A stretch of DNA of 64,000 nucleotides, from positions 413,125-477,124 of the forward strand of contig NZ_KQ434752.1 of the NCBI RefSeq assembly GCF_001270745.1, written 5' to 3'. The notes beneath the pieces are model-generated. The model ran no database searches and was not told the DNA's origin. It saw only the letters and a program-made list of their open reading frames with translations. Source of the DNA: Jiangella muralis (GTDB lineage: Bacteria > Actinomycetota > Actinomycetes > Jiangellales > Jiangellaceae). Positions within the stretch are counted from its first letter, which is position 1; each line of letters opens with the position of its first letter. Shown here piece by piece: positions 1 through 8,147 of this stretch. Position numbers and translations under genes: made by a program.

Positions 1-156
1 GAGCCAGCTCAAGCGTCGCATGAAGCGTGAGTCCAGGTGGGCGAGTCCCCCCACGGAGTTGCCCACTCACCCCGCGCGTGCTGGCGCGCCGTGCTGCTCG
101 GAGACGTCGTCGGAGGACTACGTCGTGAATGCCATCCATGCCCTTCCGGCCATCGT

Positions 157-1335
157 TCAGGTGCGGCGGAAGGCCTCGTCGAGGATATCCGCGGTGGCTG
201 GATTCACCATCTCGTTGCGGCGGATGTAGTGTGCGATGGTGATCTTGGTGTCGCTGTGGCCGAGGAGCTCCGCGGCCAGGTTGACGCCGGCAGCCTCGTT
301 GACCGCGGTCGCGACCGTGCGGCGGAACGCGTGCGGGGTGACGCCGTCGATCTCAGCCAGCTTCATGACGCGGCGGAGCTGGCGACGCACGTTGTTCGGG
401 GTCAGTGGTGTTCCGTTGCGGCTGCAGAACAGCAGCGCGTCCGGGGACCGCTCCCCCATCACCGCGAGCCGCTGGCGAACCGCTTCGGCCGCGTAGGACG
501 GCAGGGCCATGGTCCGACGGGACTTGGCGGTCTTCGGGTGGTCCTGGCGGTGCGCTGGCTCGCCACGGCGGGTGACGATCGTTCCGGCGATCCGCAGCGT
601 TGGGGGCGAGCCGGCGACGTCAACGTCGCAGCGCCGGATCGCGAGCACCTCTCCGATGCGGGCCGACGAACCGAGCATGACCTCGATGATCTGCCCGAGC
701 TGACCGTCGGGACGAGGGCCCGACCGCGATAGTCCGGACTCCCAGTGCCGGACTGCGGCGCGGACGGCGTCGACCTCGGCCACCGTGAGCGCATCCGGAG
801 TAGACGGGGTGCGGTGCAGGCGGGAGATGTGATCCATCGGGTTCCTGGGGATGATCTCGTGCCGGACCGCCAGCGCGAGCGCCAGCCGGAGGACGACGCG
901 GGCGTGCTTGGCGCGGCTGTAGCTCTGCTTCGCGAGCTGCTTGATGAACCGGTCGCAGCGGGCGACACCGATCTCGCGGAGGGTGAGCTCGGCGAAGGTC
1001 GGCAGGACGAGGGTGCGCATGTCGCGCTCGTAGAGCTCGCGTGTGGACGGTGACAGCCGGTCCTCGAGGTCGAGGTCTTCGAGCCAGTACTCCACGAGGG
1101 CGGGGAACCCGCTGCCCGGTGTGAGCGCAGTGAACGAGCCCTGGAACAGCGACCGCTCGGACAGCTTCACCTTCAATGCCCGTTCGGCGGCGGGCTCCGT
1201 GTCAGCGGTGGCCTGGACGATACGCGTCTTGCCGTCCCAATCCCGATACCGAGTCCGTGCCTCGACGCGTCCTCGGGCGGTCCGGCGGTGTGTGATCTCG
1301 CCAAAGGTGCCGATCGGCAGACGGGGCCTAGGCAT
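157..1335 (-). CDS. Tyrosine recombinase (phage/AICE-type integrase)
   Basis: This 392-residue protein is a site-specific tyrosine recombinase that would integrate and excise its element. An N-terminal arm-binding-like region (about 1-75) and a SAM-like core-binding domain (about 75-175) precede the catalytic domain. Visible catalytic residues are R226 (in SSARIGEV), H335 and R338 (HAFRRT), H360 (LLGHSD) and the nucleophile Y370 (AHY). Full length and an intact active set suggest a functional enzyme. The ATG start lies 6 bases after the stop of the excisionase-like gene, so the two are co-transcribed. It differs clearly from the AICE integrase at 13252-14490, which argues for a separate element. 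Confidence 0.9.
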   Translation of the reverse strand: MPRPRLPIGTFGEITHRRTARGRVEARTRYRDWDGKTRIVQATADTEPAAERALKVKLSERSLFQGSFTALTPGSGFPALVEYWLEDLDLEDRLSPSTRELYERDMRTLVLPTFAELTLREIGVARCDRFIKQLAKQSYSRAKHARVVLRLALALAVRHEIIPRNPMDHISRLHRTPSTPDALTVAEVDAVRAAVRHWESGLSRSGPRPDGQLGQIIEVMLGSSARIGEVLAIRRCDVDVAGSPPTLRIAGTIVTRRGEPAHRQDHPKTAKSRRTMALPSYAAEAVRQRLAVMGERSPDALLFCSRNGTPLTPNNVRRQLRRVMKLAEIDGVTPHAFRRTVATAVNEAAGVNLAAELLGHSDTKITIAHYIRRNEMVNPATADILDEAFRRT

Positions 1336-1341
1336 CGCGGA

Positions 1342-1560
1342 TCACCCCGCCCCAGGCTCGCGCTGCGCGGCCAGCCAGGTCCGCACGTCCGAGACCGCGA
1401 ACTTGAGCCGCTTCCCGAACCGGAACGCGGGCGGACCCTTCCCGTGGGTGCGCCAGTCGTAGATCGTCGTCACCGGGACACCGAGATACTCGGCCAGCTC
1501 CTCGACGTCGATCAGTGGTTCCAGGCCCCACGGGCCCGAAGACTCCGCCATGTCGTCCAT
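1342..1560 (-). CDS. Excisionase-like helix-turn-helix protein (Xis)
   Basis: This small protein (about 72 residues from the ATG at 1560) carries a MerR/Xis-type winged helix: a helix ending in EELAEYLGV, the turn PVTTIYDWR, and the typical wing GKGPPAFRFGKRLKF. Proteins of this fold bend att DNA and bias the recombinase toward excision. It sits immediately upstream of the integrase gene, the usual xis-int order. An in-frame ATG at 1602 gives a longer version, but the added 14 residues look unlike the family. Confidence 0.75.
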   Translation of the reverse strand: MDDMAESSGPWGLEPLIDVEELAEYLGVPVTTIYDWRTHGKGPPAFRFGKRLKFAVSDVRTWLAAQREPGAG

Positions 1561-1741
1561 GCCGGCCAGGTGCGTGGCCGACACCCTGACGACCAGGGGC
1601 ATCGACAGCCGACCCGCAGCAACCGAGCACGACGCGACGAAGCGCCGCCGAGCGGCAGGGTTTGTGATGGGTTTTCGATGGGCGGTTCAAATTCCACCTA
1701 CCAGGAAGGTCCTGGGAACCGCCAACTACCAGGACCGATCC

Positions 1742-1785
1742 GTCGGGCTGACAGGATTTGAACCTGCGACCCCCTGACCCCCAGT
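1742..1785. repeat. Left attachment site (attL) of the AICE: 44-bp copy of the tRNA-Pro 3' half
   Basis: The 44 bases are identical to 14518-14561, which run from the anticodon loop to the 3' end of the intact tRNA-Pro gene. Identity stops sharply at both edges. This is the usual core of an element that integrates into a tRNA 3' end. The surrounding gene-free stretch 1561-1989 also holds two copies of CTACCAGGA (near 1697 and 1724), the first followed by AGGTCCTGG to form an inverted repeat, and the arm-type repeat at 1877. No coding region is visible in it. Confidence 0.9.
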
Positions 1786-1876
1786 TGCCCTCAACTGCAT
1801 TTCGCCAGGTCAGCAATCTGCGCGCCGCGTGCCACAGGAAGGCCCTGCGTGCAGGACGTGCATGCGGGTGACCCGC

Positions 1877-1899
1877 GGTGGTCCCCATCTGGTCCCCGC
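1877..1899. repeat. 23-bp arm-type direct repeat, left copy
   Basis: The sequence is GGTGGTCCCC followed by ATCTGGTCCCCGC and is identical to 14411-14433. It contains an internal duplication of TGGTCCCC. In the excised circle the two 23-mers would flank the att core at 91 and 84 bp in direct orientation. That geometry fits integrase arm-binding sites. Confidence 0.6.
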
Positions 1900-1989
1900 G
1901 CGCCATGTCCCTTGTAGTCGCCCCCGGCCGGTGCTGGACACACCGGGCCGGGGACTTGATCCCAACCTGAGCTAAGCAGGAGGAGACCC

Positions 1990-2541
1990 ATGGTCACCGT
2001 ACCGAAGCCGAAGAAGCGAGAGATCATCACCCGTGCACCGTTCGTGCATCCCGACGTCGGGGAGATCGTCGCGTTCCATGACGAGGAGGGCCCGACCATC
2101 GATGTGACGATCCGCCCGGAGGGCTCGGAGGAGTACGCGCACTTCGCCCTCACGGCGATCGATGCGCACCAACTGGCCGACGAGCTGCATCGCATCGGCA
2201 CCATCGTTCAGCGGGCCGGCTGGACCCCAACCATCCTCACGGACGCGCGGACGTACTTGCCGGGCATGACCGATGAGCAGATCATCGAGCGCCTGGACCG
2301 TCTCTACCGCCGCTGGGGCGGGCTCGTGATCGGGTTCCGCGGTCGCCTGGATCGGGCCGCCGGCCGTTCACTGGCGGTCGAGGTCCACATGGAGACGCTG
2401 GACCGGTCGATGACGCTGGTCGAGGAGCATGCCGAGACGCTGTCGGGCATCCCGGAGCTGGCGGACCGACTGAGCGAGCTGCGCTCGTCGCTGGAAGACG
2501 TGCGGAATCTGTACATCGCGGAGCAGGAGCGCCAGCCGTGA
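1990..2541 (+). CDS. Hypothetical protein, first cargo gene of the AICE
   Basis: I do not recognise a family for this 183-residue protein. The ATG has a strong ribosome-binding site (AGGAGGAG, 1979-1986). The N-terminal half is a mixed alpha/beta segment with many charged residues. The second half (about 115-180) is predicted mostly helical with heptad-like leucines and could form a coiled coil. No signal peptide or membrane segment is visible. It overlaps the next gene by 4 bases (GTGA) and is probably translated together with it. Codon use is typical of the chromosome. Confidence 0.75.
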   Translation: MVTVPKPKKREIITRAPFVHPDVGEIVAFHDEEGPTIDVTIRPEGSEEYAHFALTAIDAHQLADELHRIGTIVQRAGWTPTILTDARTYLPGMTDEQIIERLDRLYRRWGGLVIGFRGRLDRAAGRSLAVEVHMETLDRSMTLVEEHAETLSGIPELADRLSELRSSLEDVRNLYIAEQERQP

Positions 2542-2855
2542 CCGGGCCTGTCGACCGCAATGCGGCGTGCTCGGTGAAGTGGTGCGACGAGACCGGCACG
2601 CACACGGTGCACCGCAAGTACCTGGCGTCGGTGAAGGGCGGGCTCCGTGACGGCGGCCTGGTCGGCGTGAACCTCGCCCAACGCGTCCAGCCGCGGGCGT
2701 CGGTGTGCGTCGAGGTGACGGTCACCACGCCATGGGCCTCCACTGCTGACTATCTGTTCGCAGCCGCATCCGTGCCGGAGATCACGTCGGCGCTGACCGA
2801 AGCCGCCGAACGCGCGACAGAGCTGGGCGGGACGGTCCGTAACCAGCGTGACTGA
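2538..2855 (+). CDS. Hypothetical small protein
   Basis: This protein of 105 residues starts with GTG inside the stop region of the preceding gene (GTGA overlap). An N-terminal stretch has two cysteines (AACSVKWCDETGTHTVHR) that could form a small knuckle. The rest is a beta-rich segment ending in a helical tail. I see no known domain. Its coupling to the upstream gene suggests a two-gene cargo unit. Confidence 0.65.
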   Translation: MTGPVDRNAACSVKWCDETGTHTVHRKYLASVKGGLRDGGLVGVNLAQRVQPRASVCVEVTVTTPWASTADYLFAAASVPEITSALTEAAERATELGGTVRNQRD

Positions 2856-2945
2856 TAGCTCGCGCCACGCATGAGCAGCCGGCTCTCCCCCGATCACTGA
2901 CGAGCCGGGCGAGAGCCGGCCGCTCGCGTGGCAGGAAGGACACTC

Positions 2946-3218
2946 GTGGACGACAAGCAAGCGTCAGGGTATCCTGACAGTGGAATGGTGATCGCGGACA
3001 GCGCCCGCAAGCACAGCGTGTCCGACGAGGACATGGTGCACGCGGCACGACATGCGATCACCGAAGTTGGGCAGGGCGACCGTGTTCTGCTCATCGGGGC
3101 CGGGGTCGACGGCAACCTGCTGGAAGTCGTGGTGCTCGACCCGGACACCGATCCGGTGATCATCCACGCGATGGCTCTCCGGCCGAAGTTCTACGCCTAC
3201 TTGCCCTGGGGGCGGTGA
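2946..3218 (+). CDS. Putative toxin of a toxin-antitoxin-like pair
   Basis: The protein (about 90 residues) has the pattern SDEDMVHAARHAI, then a strand with LLIGAG, then LLEVVVLD, ending in IIHAMALRPKFYAYL. Short actinobacterial proteins with this layout, in particular the C-terminal HAM-x-LRPKFY motif, often lie beside small DNA-binding proteins and resemble BrnT-like toxins; I recall this from family patterns and have not tested it. The GTG at 2946 is chosen because AGGAAGG lies 6 bases upstream; an in-frame ATG at 2985 is the alternative. The next gene follows within 6 bases. Confidence 0.55.
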   Translation: MDDKQASGYPDSGMVIADSARKHSVSDEDMVHAARHAITEVGQGDRVLLIGAGVDGNLLEVVVLDPDTDPVIIHAMALRPKFYAYLPWGR

Positions 3219-3223
3219 AGCAT

Positions 3224-3505
3224 ATGGCAAACAAGCCCGACACGGACCAGCGAGCCGCCGACGCCGACGCATGGCTCGACGGACTCGACCCCGCCACCAC
3301 GCCGGCCGAGGACACAGCGGACCTCAAGGCCGTCGCCGAGGCCGCAGACGAGGTCGCCGTAGCGGAACGACGAGTCCGCGCCGCCGTCCAGGCAGCTCGT
3401 GCGAACGGCCGGTCCTGGGCCCGCATCGGCCTCGCACTCGGCGTTAGCCGTCAATCCGCCCACGAGCGCTACGGCTCACGAGCCGACACCAAACGAGCCT
3501 CGTAG
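3224..3505 (+). CDS. Helix-turn-helix protein, putative antitoxin partner
   Basis: This acidic protein of about 93 residues has a long helical N-terminal region rich in Ala, Asp and Glu. A C-terminal helix-turn-helix follows, with the sequence SWARIGLALGVSRQSAHERYG. The position directly after the toxin-like gene and the DNA-binding C-terminus suggest an antitoxin/autoregulator. A GTG at 3215 would overlap the upstream stop (GTGA) and add three residues; the ATG at 3224 gives a more natural N-terminus. Confidence 0.6.
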   Translation: MANKPDTDQRAADADAWLDGLDPATTPAEDTADLKAVAEAADEVAVAERRVRAAVQAARANGRSWARIGLALGVSRQSAHERYGSRADTKRAS

Positions 3506-4119
3506 ACGCGACGCTCCACACGCGTCGAGCCCAGCGCCCGTCCCCACTCTGCGGCGTCGTCCTCATAGCTGCCGGTCGTTGGCCGGAGCGCAGGGGGGTC
3601 AAGGGTGGCGCTTGCGCCATCGCGCAGCGACGTCAAGATGGTTCGCCCCTCGTTGATTCAGGGCGACCTGCCCGGTCCGTATGGCGAACGATCTTGACGC
3701 CCTTGATGCCCGGAGTGAGGCCATAAGAATGGCTGCGATGAGGGGGACGACGCTCCGTGAGATATCCGCGTGGCCTGAGTCGGTGTCGGCCAGCTCGTGC
3801 ACACGCCCGGGCCCGCGCCCGGAACGGCCGCCAGGCCGCACGCCCGGCGCGGGCCCGGGCGTGCTGCGGCGCGCTTGCGCGCCGCCTTGACGGAGTACAG
3901 AAAGTTCTCACCACACCCGCCTTTAGGCACGCCTCAAGGCGCCCAGCGTCACCAGGTGTCCTCCCGGAGCGTTCACTTGTGTCGCCGAACTCTGGCCGGC
4001 CACGAACCGGAGAACGCGTCGGATGCGTGGAAGCCCGCCAGGTGAGATTGCACCTTGCAACTACCCTGCGCCGTTACGTATCCTGCGATTTCATAGCTTG
4101 GACCAATTTGGGGGGTCTC
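3506..4119. other. Gene-free stretch with possible HTH-gene remnant
   Basis: No gene is convincing here. A short plus-strand reading frame from 3681 encodes about 30 residues (ALDARSEAIRMAAMRGTTLREIS) resembling the first helices of a small AICE helix-turn-helix protein, then degenerates where the palindromes at 3802-3885 begin. It may be a fragment disrupted by the palindrome cluster. Confidence 0.35.
3802..3885. repeat. Cluster of two long perfect palindromes
   Basis: An 18-bp perfect inverted repeat (arms 3802-3819 and 3846-3863, loop 26) is followed at once by a 9-bp hairpin with a two-base loop (3866-3885, arms GCGGCGCGC and GCGCGCCGC). There is no T-run, so a simple terminator is not the only option. 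A cis site for transfer or for lagging-strand initiation is possible. Confidence 0.7.
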
Positions 4120-5415
4120 ATGCGAATACGAGCGGCAATAACGGCCACCTTGCCTGCCGCACTAGTGGTGACAGCTCTCGCAACGACGTCGAGCGCCGTT
4201 CGGGAGTCGGTACCCGGTGTGAACGCGTCAGGGAACGAAGGAATGGCAGCCGAGTCTTCAGTGAACCTAAAGGAGCAATACACTGCCCTTCAGGCATCTG
4301 CGGAGCTCACTGCCTCCTCCAAGATCGCTGAAGGCGGCCAGGGTGCAGAGGTGGCCACTGTTCATTGGAGCGCTGAAGACGAAGCGCTTATCGTCGCCTA
4401 TAAACCCGATCCGAATGCAGACGCTCAAGCCATCGAAGACTACAAGGATTCGGTTCAGCAGCATTTCAATGATGCTGGCGTTGGGCACTTAATCGAGCAG
4501 ATGGAAGTCTCTTATACCGACTCTGAACTTCTCGCGGCCGCAGAGCGTCTGTCGGAAACGGACACGGCCTGGGCAGGGGATCTGGCGGACCTAATTACGA
4601 TTATCGGACCCGATCCCATGAATTCGGCAATATATCTCGCCACGTCTGTCGAGGCTCCAGGACTTGCAGAGTTGGCATCCACCGCTTCCGGGTATCCGAT
4701 CCGTGCGGATGTTTCAGGCCCGATCATGTCAGCGAATCGTGTCATCGACACGTCACCCTGGACCGCAGGGAATGCGCTGACGGACATCCAATCTGACGCT
4801 GGCCGGGCAGGTGAACACGTTTGCACCCAGGGATTTGGCTGGATTTCGTGGGCCACAGGCAACGAGATATCGAGCACTGCGGGGCATTGCTTCGCGCTCA
4901 ACGCGAGCGTTTATCAAGGAAATCCGAATCAGAGAATTGGATTTGTTAGCCAGAATCACTTCGCGGGAGCAACTGCTGACGCTGCAGCCATTACATTAAG
5001 GAGCGGAGTTCCTGACACTGGATTCTGGTTAGGACGAGCAAGCACTGAGGTCCGACTTCCCGTCCATGCTGCCGATCCGAAGCCGGACTCAACGGGAACG
5101 TATGTGTGTGTTAGCGGCGCGACAACGGACGAGCGTTGCGGCTCTATTACGCTCAGAAACCAGATCCTAAGGTACAGTGACGGAACCCGCCATTTACGGA
5201 TGTCGTGCGCGAAAATGGATCCGGGTCCACGAGGCGGTGACTCCGGAGGACCAGTGTACGCCGGGTGGGTCTCGGCGGAGTGGAATGTTGCTTACGGACA
5301 ACTTTCGGCATTTATCGTCCCCGGCAGCGATGGCAAACCAAACCAGTGCGCGGCAATATTCTCACCGGCGGTCGAGATCTCTGGGGCTTTACAGGCCACA
5401 ATTATGCTCGACTAA
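4120..5415 (+). CDS. Secreted trypsin-like (S1 family) serine protease
   Basis: This 431-residue protein has a Sec-type signal peptide (about 1-25, ending ATTSSA), a prodomain-like region (about 45-205) and a chymotrypsin-fold protease domain. The catalytic triad is visible: H256 in TAGHC, D287 in TADAAAITL and S375 in GDSGGP. Cysteine spacing fits three disulfides (C235-C257, C330-C340, C363-C410), as in streptogrisin-like enzymes. Base composition is clearly less GC-rich than its neighbours, and four TTA leucine codons occur (residues 124, 293, 304, 359), which is rare in such genomes and a sign of transfer. The ATG at 4120 is chosen because it opens the signal peptide; GGGGG lies just upstream. 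It is likely cargo acting outside the cell. Confidence 0.85.
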   Translation: MRIRAAITATLPAALVVTALATTSSAVRESVPGVNASGNEGMAAESSVNLKEQYTALQASAELTASSKIAEGGQGAEVATVHWSAEDEALIVAYKPDPNADAQAIEDYKDSVQQHFNDAGVGHLIEQMEVSYTDSELLAAAERLSETDTAWAGDLADLITIIGPDPMNSAIYLATSVEAPGLAELASTASGYPIRADVSGPIMSANRVIDTSPWTAGNALTDIQSDAGRAGEHVCTQGFGWISWATGNEISSTAGHCFALNASVYQGNPNQRIGFVSQNHFAGATADAAAITLRSGVPDTGFWLGRASTEVRLPVHAADPKPDSTGTYVCVSGATTDERCGSITLRNQILRYSDGTRHLRMSCAKMDPGPRGGDSGGPVYAGWVSAEWNVAYGQLSAFIVPGSDGKPNQCAAIFSPAVEISGALQATIMLD

Positions 5416-5443
5416 GCGTTAATACCTTGCGCCGCATCGCTCA

Positions 5444-5809
5444 TCATGCAATGACAATGTCGTGGGATGCAATGAACGTCTTTTCGCGAGCGCAGTCATG
5501 ATTGGGAGGCGGCGGGCCAAGTCCGCCGCCGATCCCGATCCGTTGACCCTCGGTTGCAACGATTGAACCACTAGTGTCCCGGAGAACGGCCAAGCCCAAA
5601 CCGTCCGCCTCAACTGTCCAGCCGTAGGGCCAAACGACTGCAGCAATCGCTCCCGGGTCGGAGCCCTGCCGTATGGCCAAGCAGTTGTTCGCAGTCACCA
5701 CCAGCACCCCCCATAAGCGCGCCGCCGCCGAAGCACGGCTCGCGTTCTCCTCCTGGGTCATGAGCCGAATCTCTCGGCGCCGATCGTCGGCGTCCGGGTG
5801 GAGGTTCAT
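5444..5809 (-). CDS. Hypothetical small domain protein
   Basis: This 121-residue protein starts at the ATG preceded by GAAAGGGG. The C-terminal half has a repeating beta pattern: LVVTANNCLAI, then AVVWPYGWTVEADGLGL, then GSIVATEGQRIGIGGG. Short actinobacterial proteins with the pattern CL...VVWP.G...V...G..I.IGGG are often lipoproteins or exported, but this copy shows no signal peptide. It faces the protease gene tail to tail. Function unknown. Confidence 0.6.
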   Translation of the reverse strand: MNLHPDADDRRREIRLMTQEENASRASAAARLWGVLVVTANNCLAIRQGSDPGAIAAVVWPYGWTVEADGLGLAVLRDTSGSIVATEGQRIGIGGGLGPPPPNHDCAREKTFIASHDIVIA

Positions 5810-6371
5810 TGCTGGTGCCCCTTTCTCGAAACTCGTGAGCTGCCAGGCAAGACGACGTGCGTAGGAGCCGCACGACCCTAGCGTCACCGAGGAAGCGCCG
5901 CCTCTATGAGTTCGCCTGTCAACTTCCAGCTTCGCACATCGCGGGCAGAGGAAGGATGCCTGACGCTGGAGCTGCGCCACCGCCGCCGCGCCTGTGCTGA
6001 AGACCGCATCCGCATCGCGAAAGACACCGGCTGGCCAACCTGCCGCTGCACGACCTGGACCAGAACCGGATCTAGTGCGCCCTCGTCGCCTAGCCTGCGA
6101 ATTCACCGCCTGGCTGTAGGTTCATCGCCAGCACCTTCCTCGATGCGCTCGGGTCGGCAGCACGCCGGCGAGGGGCGGCGCGCAACGCCAAAACCGCAGC
6201 AAGCGTGGGGTTCGATGGATCTGGTTCGTGCCGTTCTAGCGTCGCACACTCGCTGAGGTCCGTGGATATGTGTCTCGGCGGGGAGAGACTCGTGCCGGCA
6301 CGTCGCCCATCGGACCGTCGCAGAACGATAATCGCAGCGGAAGAAGCGGCCGACGAGCGGATGCACCGAGC
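5810..6371. other. Gene-free stretch of cargo DNA
   Basis: No reading frame in this 560-bp stretch has a recognisable domain, a ribosome-binding site or the third-position GC pattern of a real gene. It may hold decayed coding DNA. Confidence 0.4.
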
Positions 6372-6929
6372 CTACGGGCCTGCGGCCGCTCGGAGGATGG
6401 TTGTGCGGATGGTCGCCCACGGTAGCTGCCGTCCGGGTGCACTGCGCGGAGCGTGCAAGGGCCAGACATCGTCTCCGACGACAAGGTGAACGCCGACGCG
6501 TTGGAGTGTGTCGACATGACCTCGCCACGCCGGATGCGCCGCATGGGCGGCGTTGATCCGGGGGAAAACGACGATCGGCGGTGTGCCGTTGCCGATGGCC
6601 TCGCTCACGCCCGTGAGTGCGTGATTGTCGGCTATTCCGAGTGCGAGCTTGGCAACGGTGTTGGCCGTCGCGGGAACGACCGCATAGCAGTCGACTTGCG
6701 GATGGGGACTTGCCTCGGTGGGCAGGCGGGCTTGGTCGCGCACTGCCAGCCCGGTGGCCTCCTGGATCTCGTCGAACTCCCCCGATGCGCGTAGCCAGGT
6801 TGCGGCGGTTGGCGTGAGGGTGACGGCGACGGTCCAGCCGTCGGCCTGCATGGGCTCGATCAGCTGGGTTCGGAGATCTTCGATGCCGCCGGCCGCGCAG
6901 GCGACGAGTCCGAGGACGGGGCCGCTCAT
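6372..6929 (-). CDS. Flavoprotein of the phosphopantothenoylcysteine decarboxylase-like fold
   Basis: This 185-residue protein has a Rossmann-like flavodoxin fold of the HFCD family (PPC decarboxylase, lantibiotic decarboxylases, flavin prenyltransferase). Visible hallmarks are the nucleotide-binding start LGLVACAAGG, the central PATANTVAKLALGIADN segment and the strand PPIVVFPRIN before a helix. Its substrate cannot be read from sequence. It overlaps the upstream XRE regulator by 4 bases, so the two are translationally coupled, a pairing common in actinomycetes and their elements. The role could be redox or metabolite sensing, which is inference. Confidence 0.8.
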   Translation of the reverse strand: MSGPVLGLVACAAGGIEDLRTQLIEPMQADGWTVAVTLTPTAATWLRASGEFDEIQEATGLAVRDQARLPTEASPHPQVDCYAVVPATANTVAKLALGIADNHALTGVSEAIGNGTPPIVVFPRINAAHAAHPAWRGHVDTLQRVGVHLVVGDDVWPLHAPRSAPGRQLPWATIRTTILRAAAGP

Positions 6930-8140
6930 ACGGCTCGGCAGCGTTCGGCGAGTTGCATGACCTCGGACTGTCGGCCACCCATGGTGACGGGTGAGCGTCG
7001 GTAGATCGCCCGGACGGTCTCGCGGACGGCGGGGTTGTGGCGGACGAACTGTGGCGCCTGTTGCTCAGCCGTCAGCAGCGCGTCGACGGCTTCGTCGTCC
7101 TGGGCAAGGTGGCTGTAGGCGCGCGCCACGTCGATGCGGTGACAGACCTGCCGCTCGATGGGCAGCGGGCTCGGGTCGATCCGCGGGCCGTGCTCGGCTA
7201 CGTAGGCGACGTCTCCGAGGTCCAGAGCTGTGGAGACGCGATGCACGTGGACGTTGGTCGGGCCGAAGGCGGTCTGCCAGTGGTTCGCGTCGTGGCCCAG
7301 TCGGGCCGCTGCTTGGGTCGCTCGATCGAGGAGCGCAGTTGTTGTCGGGCGGTCCTGCCGACGGGCAGCGGCCACGGCCATGCGTAGGTCGAGCATGCCG
7401 AGCAGACTGAGCGCTTCGGGCTCGCCAGCTCGGACCGTGCCCGCCAACCAGCTGCGGGCCGCGTCCCCGACCTGAAGAGCATCGTCGTAGCGGCCGACTG
7501 ACAGGAGCGCGTGAGTGCCGGCGCGAGCGGCGGAGGCGAGTGCGAGTGGGTCTTCGGACTGGCCGGCCGCGCTCATGGCTCGCTCGGCTGCGATCCACGC
7601 AAGGTCGACTTCGCCGATCTTGCTGAGTGTGGTGGCGGCGAGGTGGTGCGCTCTGGCGGACACCCGCCAGCCGGCTCGGGTTCCCTCCGCTTCGAGCGCT
7701 TGAGCAGACGCCAGCAGCTGGGGCAGGACGGCGATGGTTCGGCCGAGTCCGCCGTTCTGGTAGTCCTCCCAGGCCGTCACGGTCATTCGCTCGGCGTGCG
7801 TGAGGTCGATCTGCACGACCGCGGTCTGGTTGAACAGCAACTGTGAGAGCCGGCGTGGGCTCATCAGCGCATCGCGGATGGCGGGCACGTCGTCATTGGC
7901 GCGGTCGTCCTCGACGAGGACCGGTTGGCCGATGAGGTCGGCCAGGGTGACCCGTAGGGCTCGCGCCAACTCGGTGAGGACGTCGAGCCGCCGGATCTCG
8001 CGCTCACCGCGCTCGATCTTGCTGAGCCAATCCTCCGAGCGGCCCACGAGGTTCGCGAGCACGGATTGGGTCAGGCCGCGCCGCACTCTGAAGAACGCGA
8101 TGCGCTCTCCGATGCTGAGGGTGTCCCCTGCTCCACGCAT
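6926..8140 (-). CDS. XRE-family transcriptional regulator with TPR-like C-terminus
   Basis: This 404-residue protein has an N-terminal Cro/CI helix-turn-helix (about 9-65; core LTQSVLANLVGRSEDWLSKIERGER) followed by about 320 residues of Ala/Leu-rich helical repeats of the TPR type. The layout resembles peptide- or ligand-sensing actinobacterial regulators. It is the first gene of the pair with the flavoprotein. The ATG at 8140 lies exactly 7 bases after a TATCGT -10 element, so the mRNA is probably leaderless. A palindrome overlaps the predicted -35 region, consistent with autoregulation. Confidence 0.85.
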   Translation of the reverse strand: MRGAGDTLSIGERIAFFRVRRGLTQSVLANLVGRSEDWLSKIERGEREIRRLDVLTELARALRVTLADLIGQPVLVEDDRANDDVPAIRDALMSPRRLSQLLFNQTAVVQIDLTHAERMTVTAWEDYQNGGLGRTIAVLPQLLASAQALEAEGTRAGWRVSARAHHLAATTLSKIGEVDLAWIAAERAMSAAGQSEDPLALASAARAGTHALLSVGRYDDALQVGDAARSWLAGTVRAGEPEALSLLGMLDLRMAVAAARRQDRPTTTALLDRATQAAARLGHDANHWQTAFGPTNVHVHRVSTALDLGDVAYVAEHGPRIDPSPLPIERQVCHRIDVARAYSHLAQDDEAVDALLTAEQQAPQFVRHNPAVRETVRAIYRRSPVTMGGRQSEVMQLAERCRAV

Positions 8141-8147
8141 AGTGTCA

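Larger units (their letters stand above)
1..1785. mobile_element. Right end of a second integrative element, truncated by the window edge
   Basis: A tyrosine recombinase gene (157-1335) and an excisionase-like gene (1342-1560) read away from the tRNA-derived att copy at 1742-1785. They lie outside the AICE bounded by 1742 and 14561. The simplest reading is a second integrated element, or a remnant of one, sharing the same attachment core and continuing beyond position 1. Its far end is not visible. Bases 1-156 hold no gene I can support. Confidence 0.55.

Noticed and set aside
1742-1785. A second tRNA-Pro gene
   Set aside because: Only the 3' half is present, without a 5' half to close the acceptor or D stems; it is the att copy.
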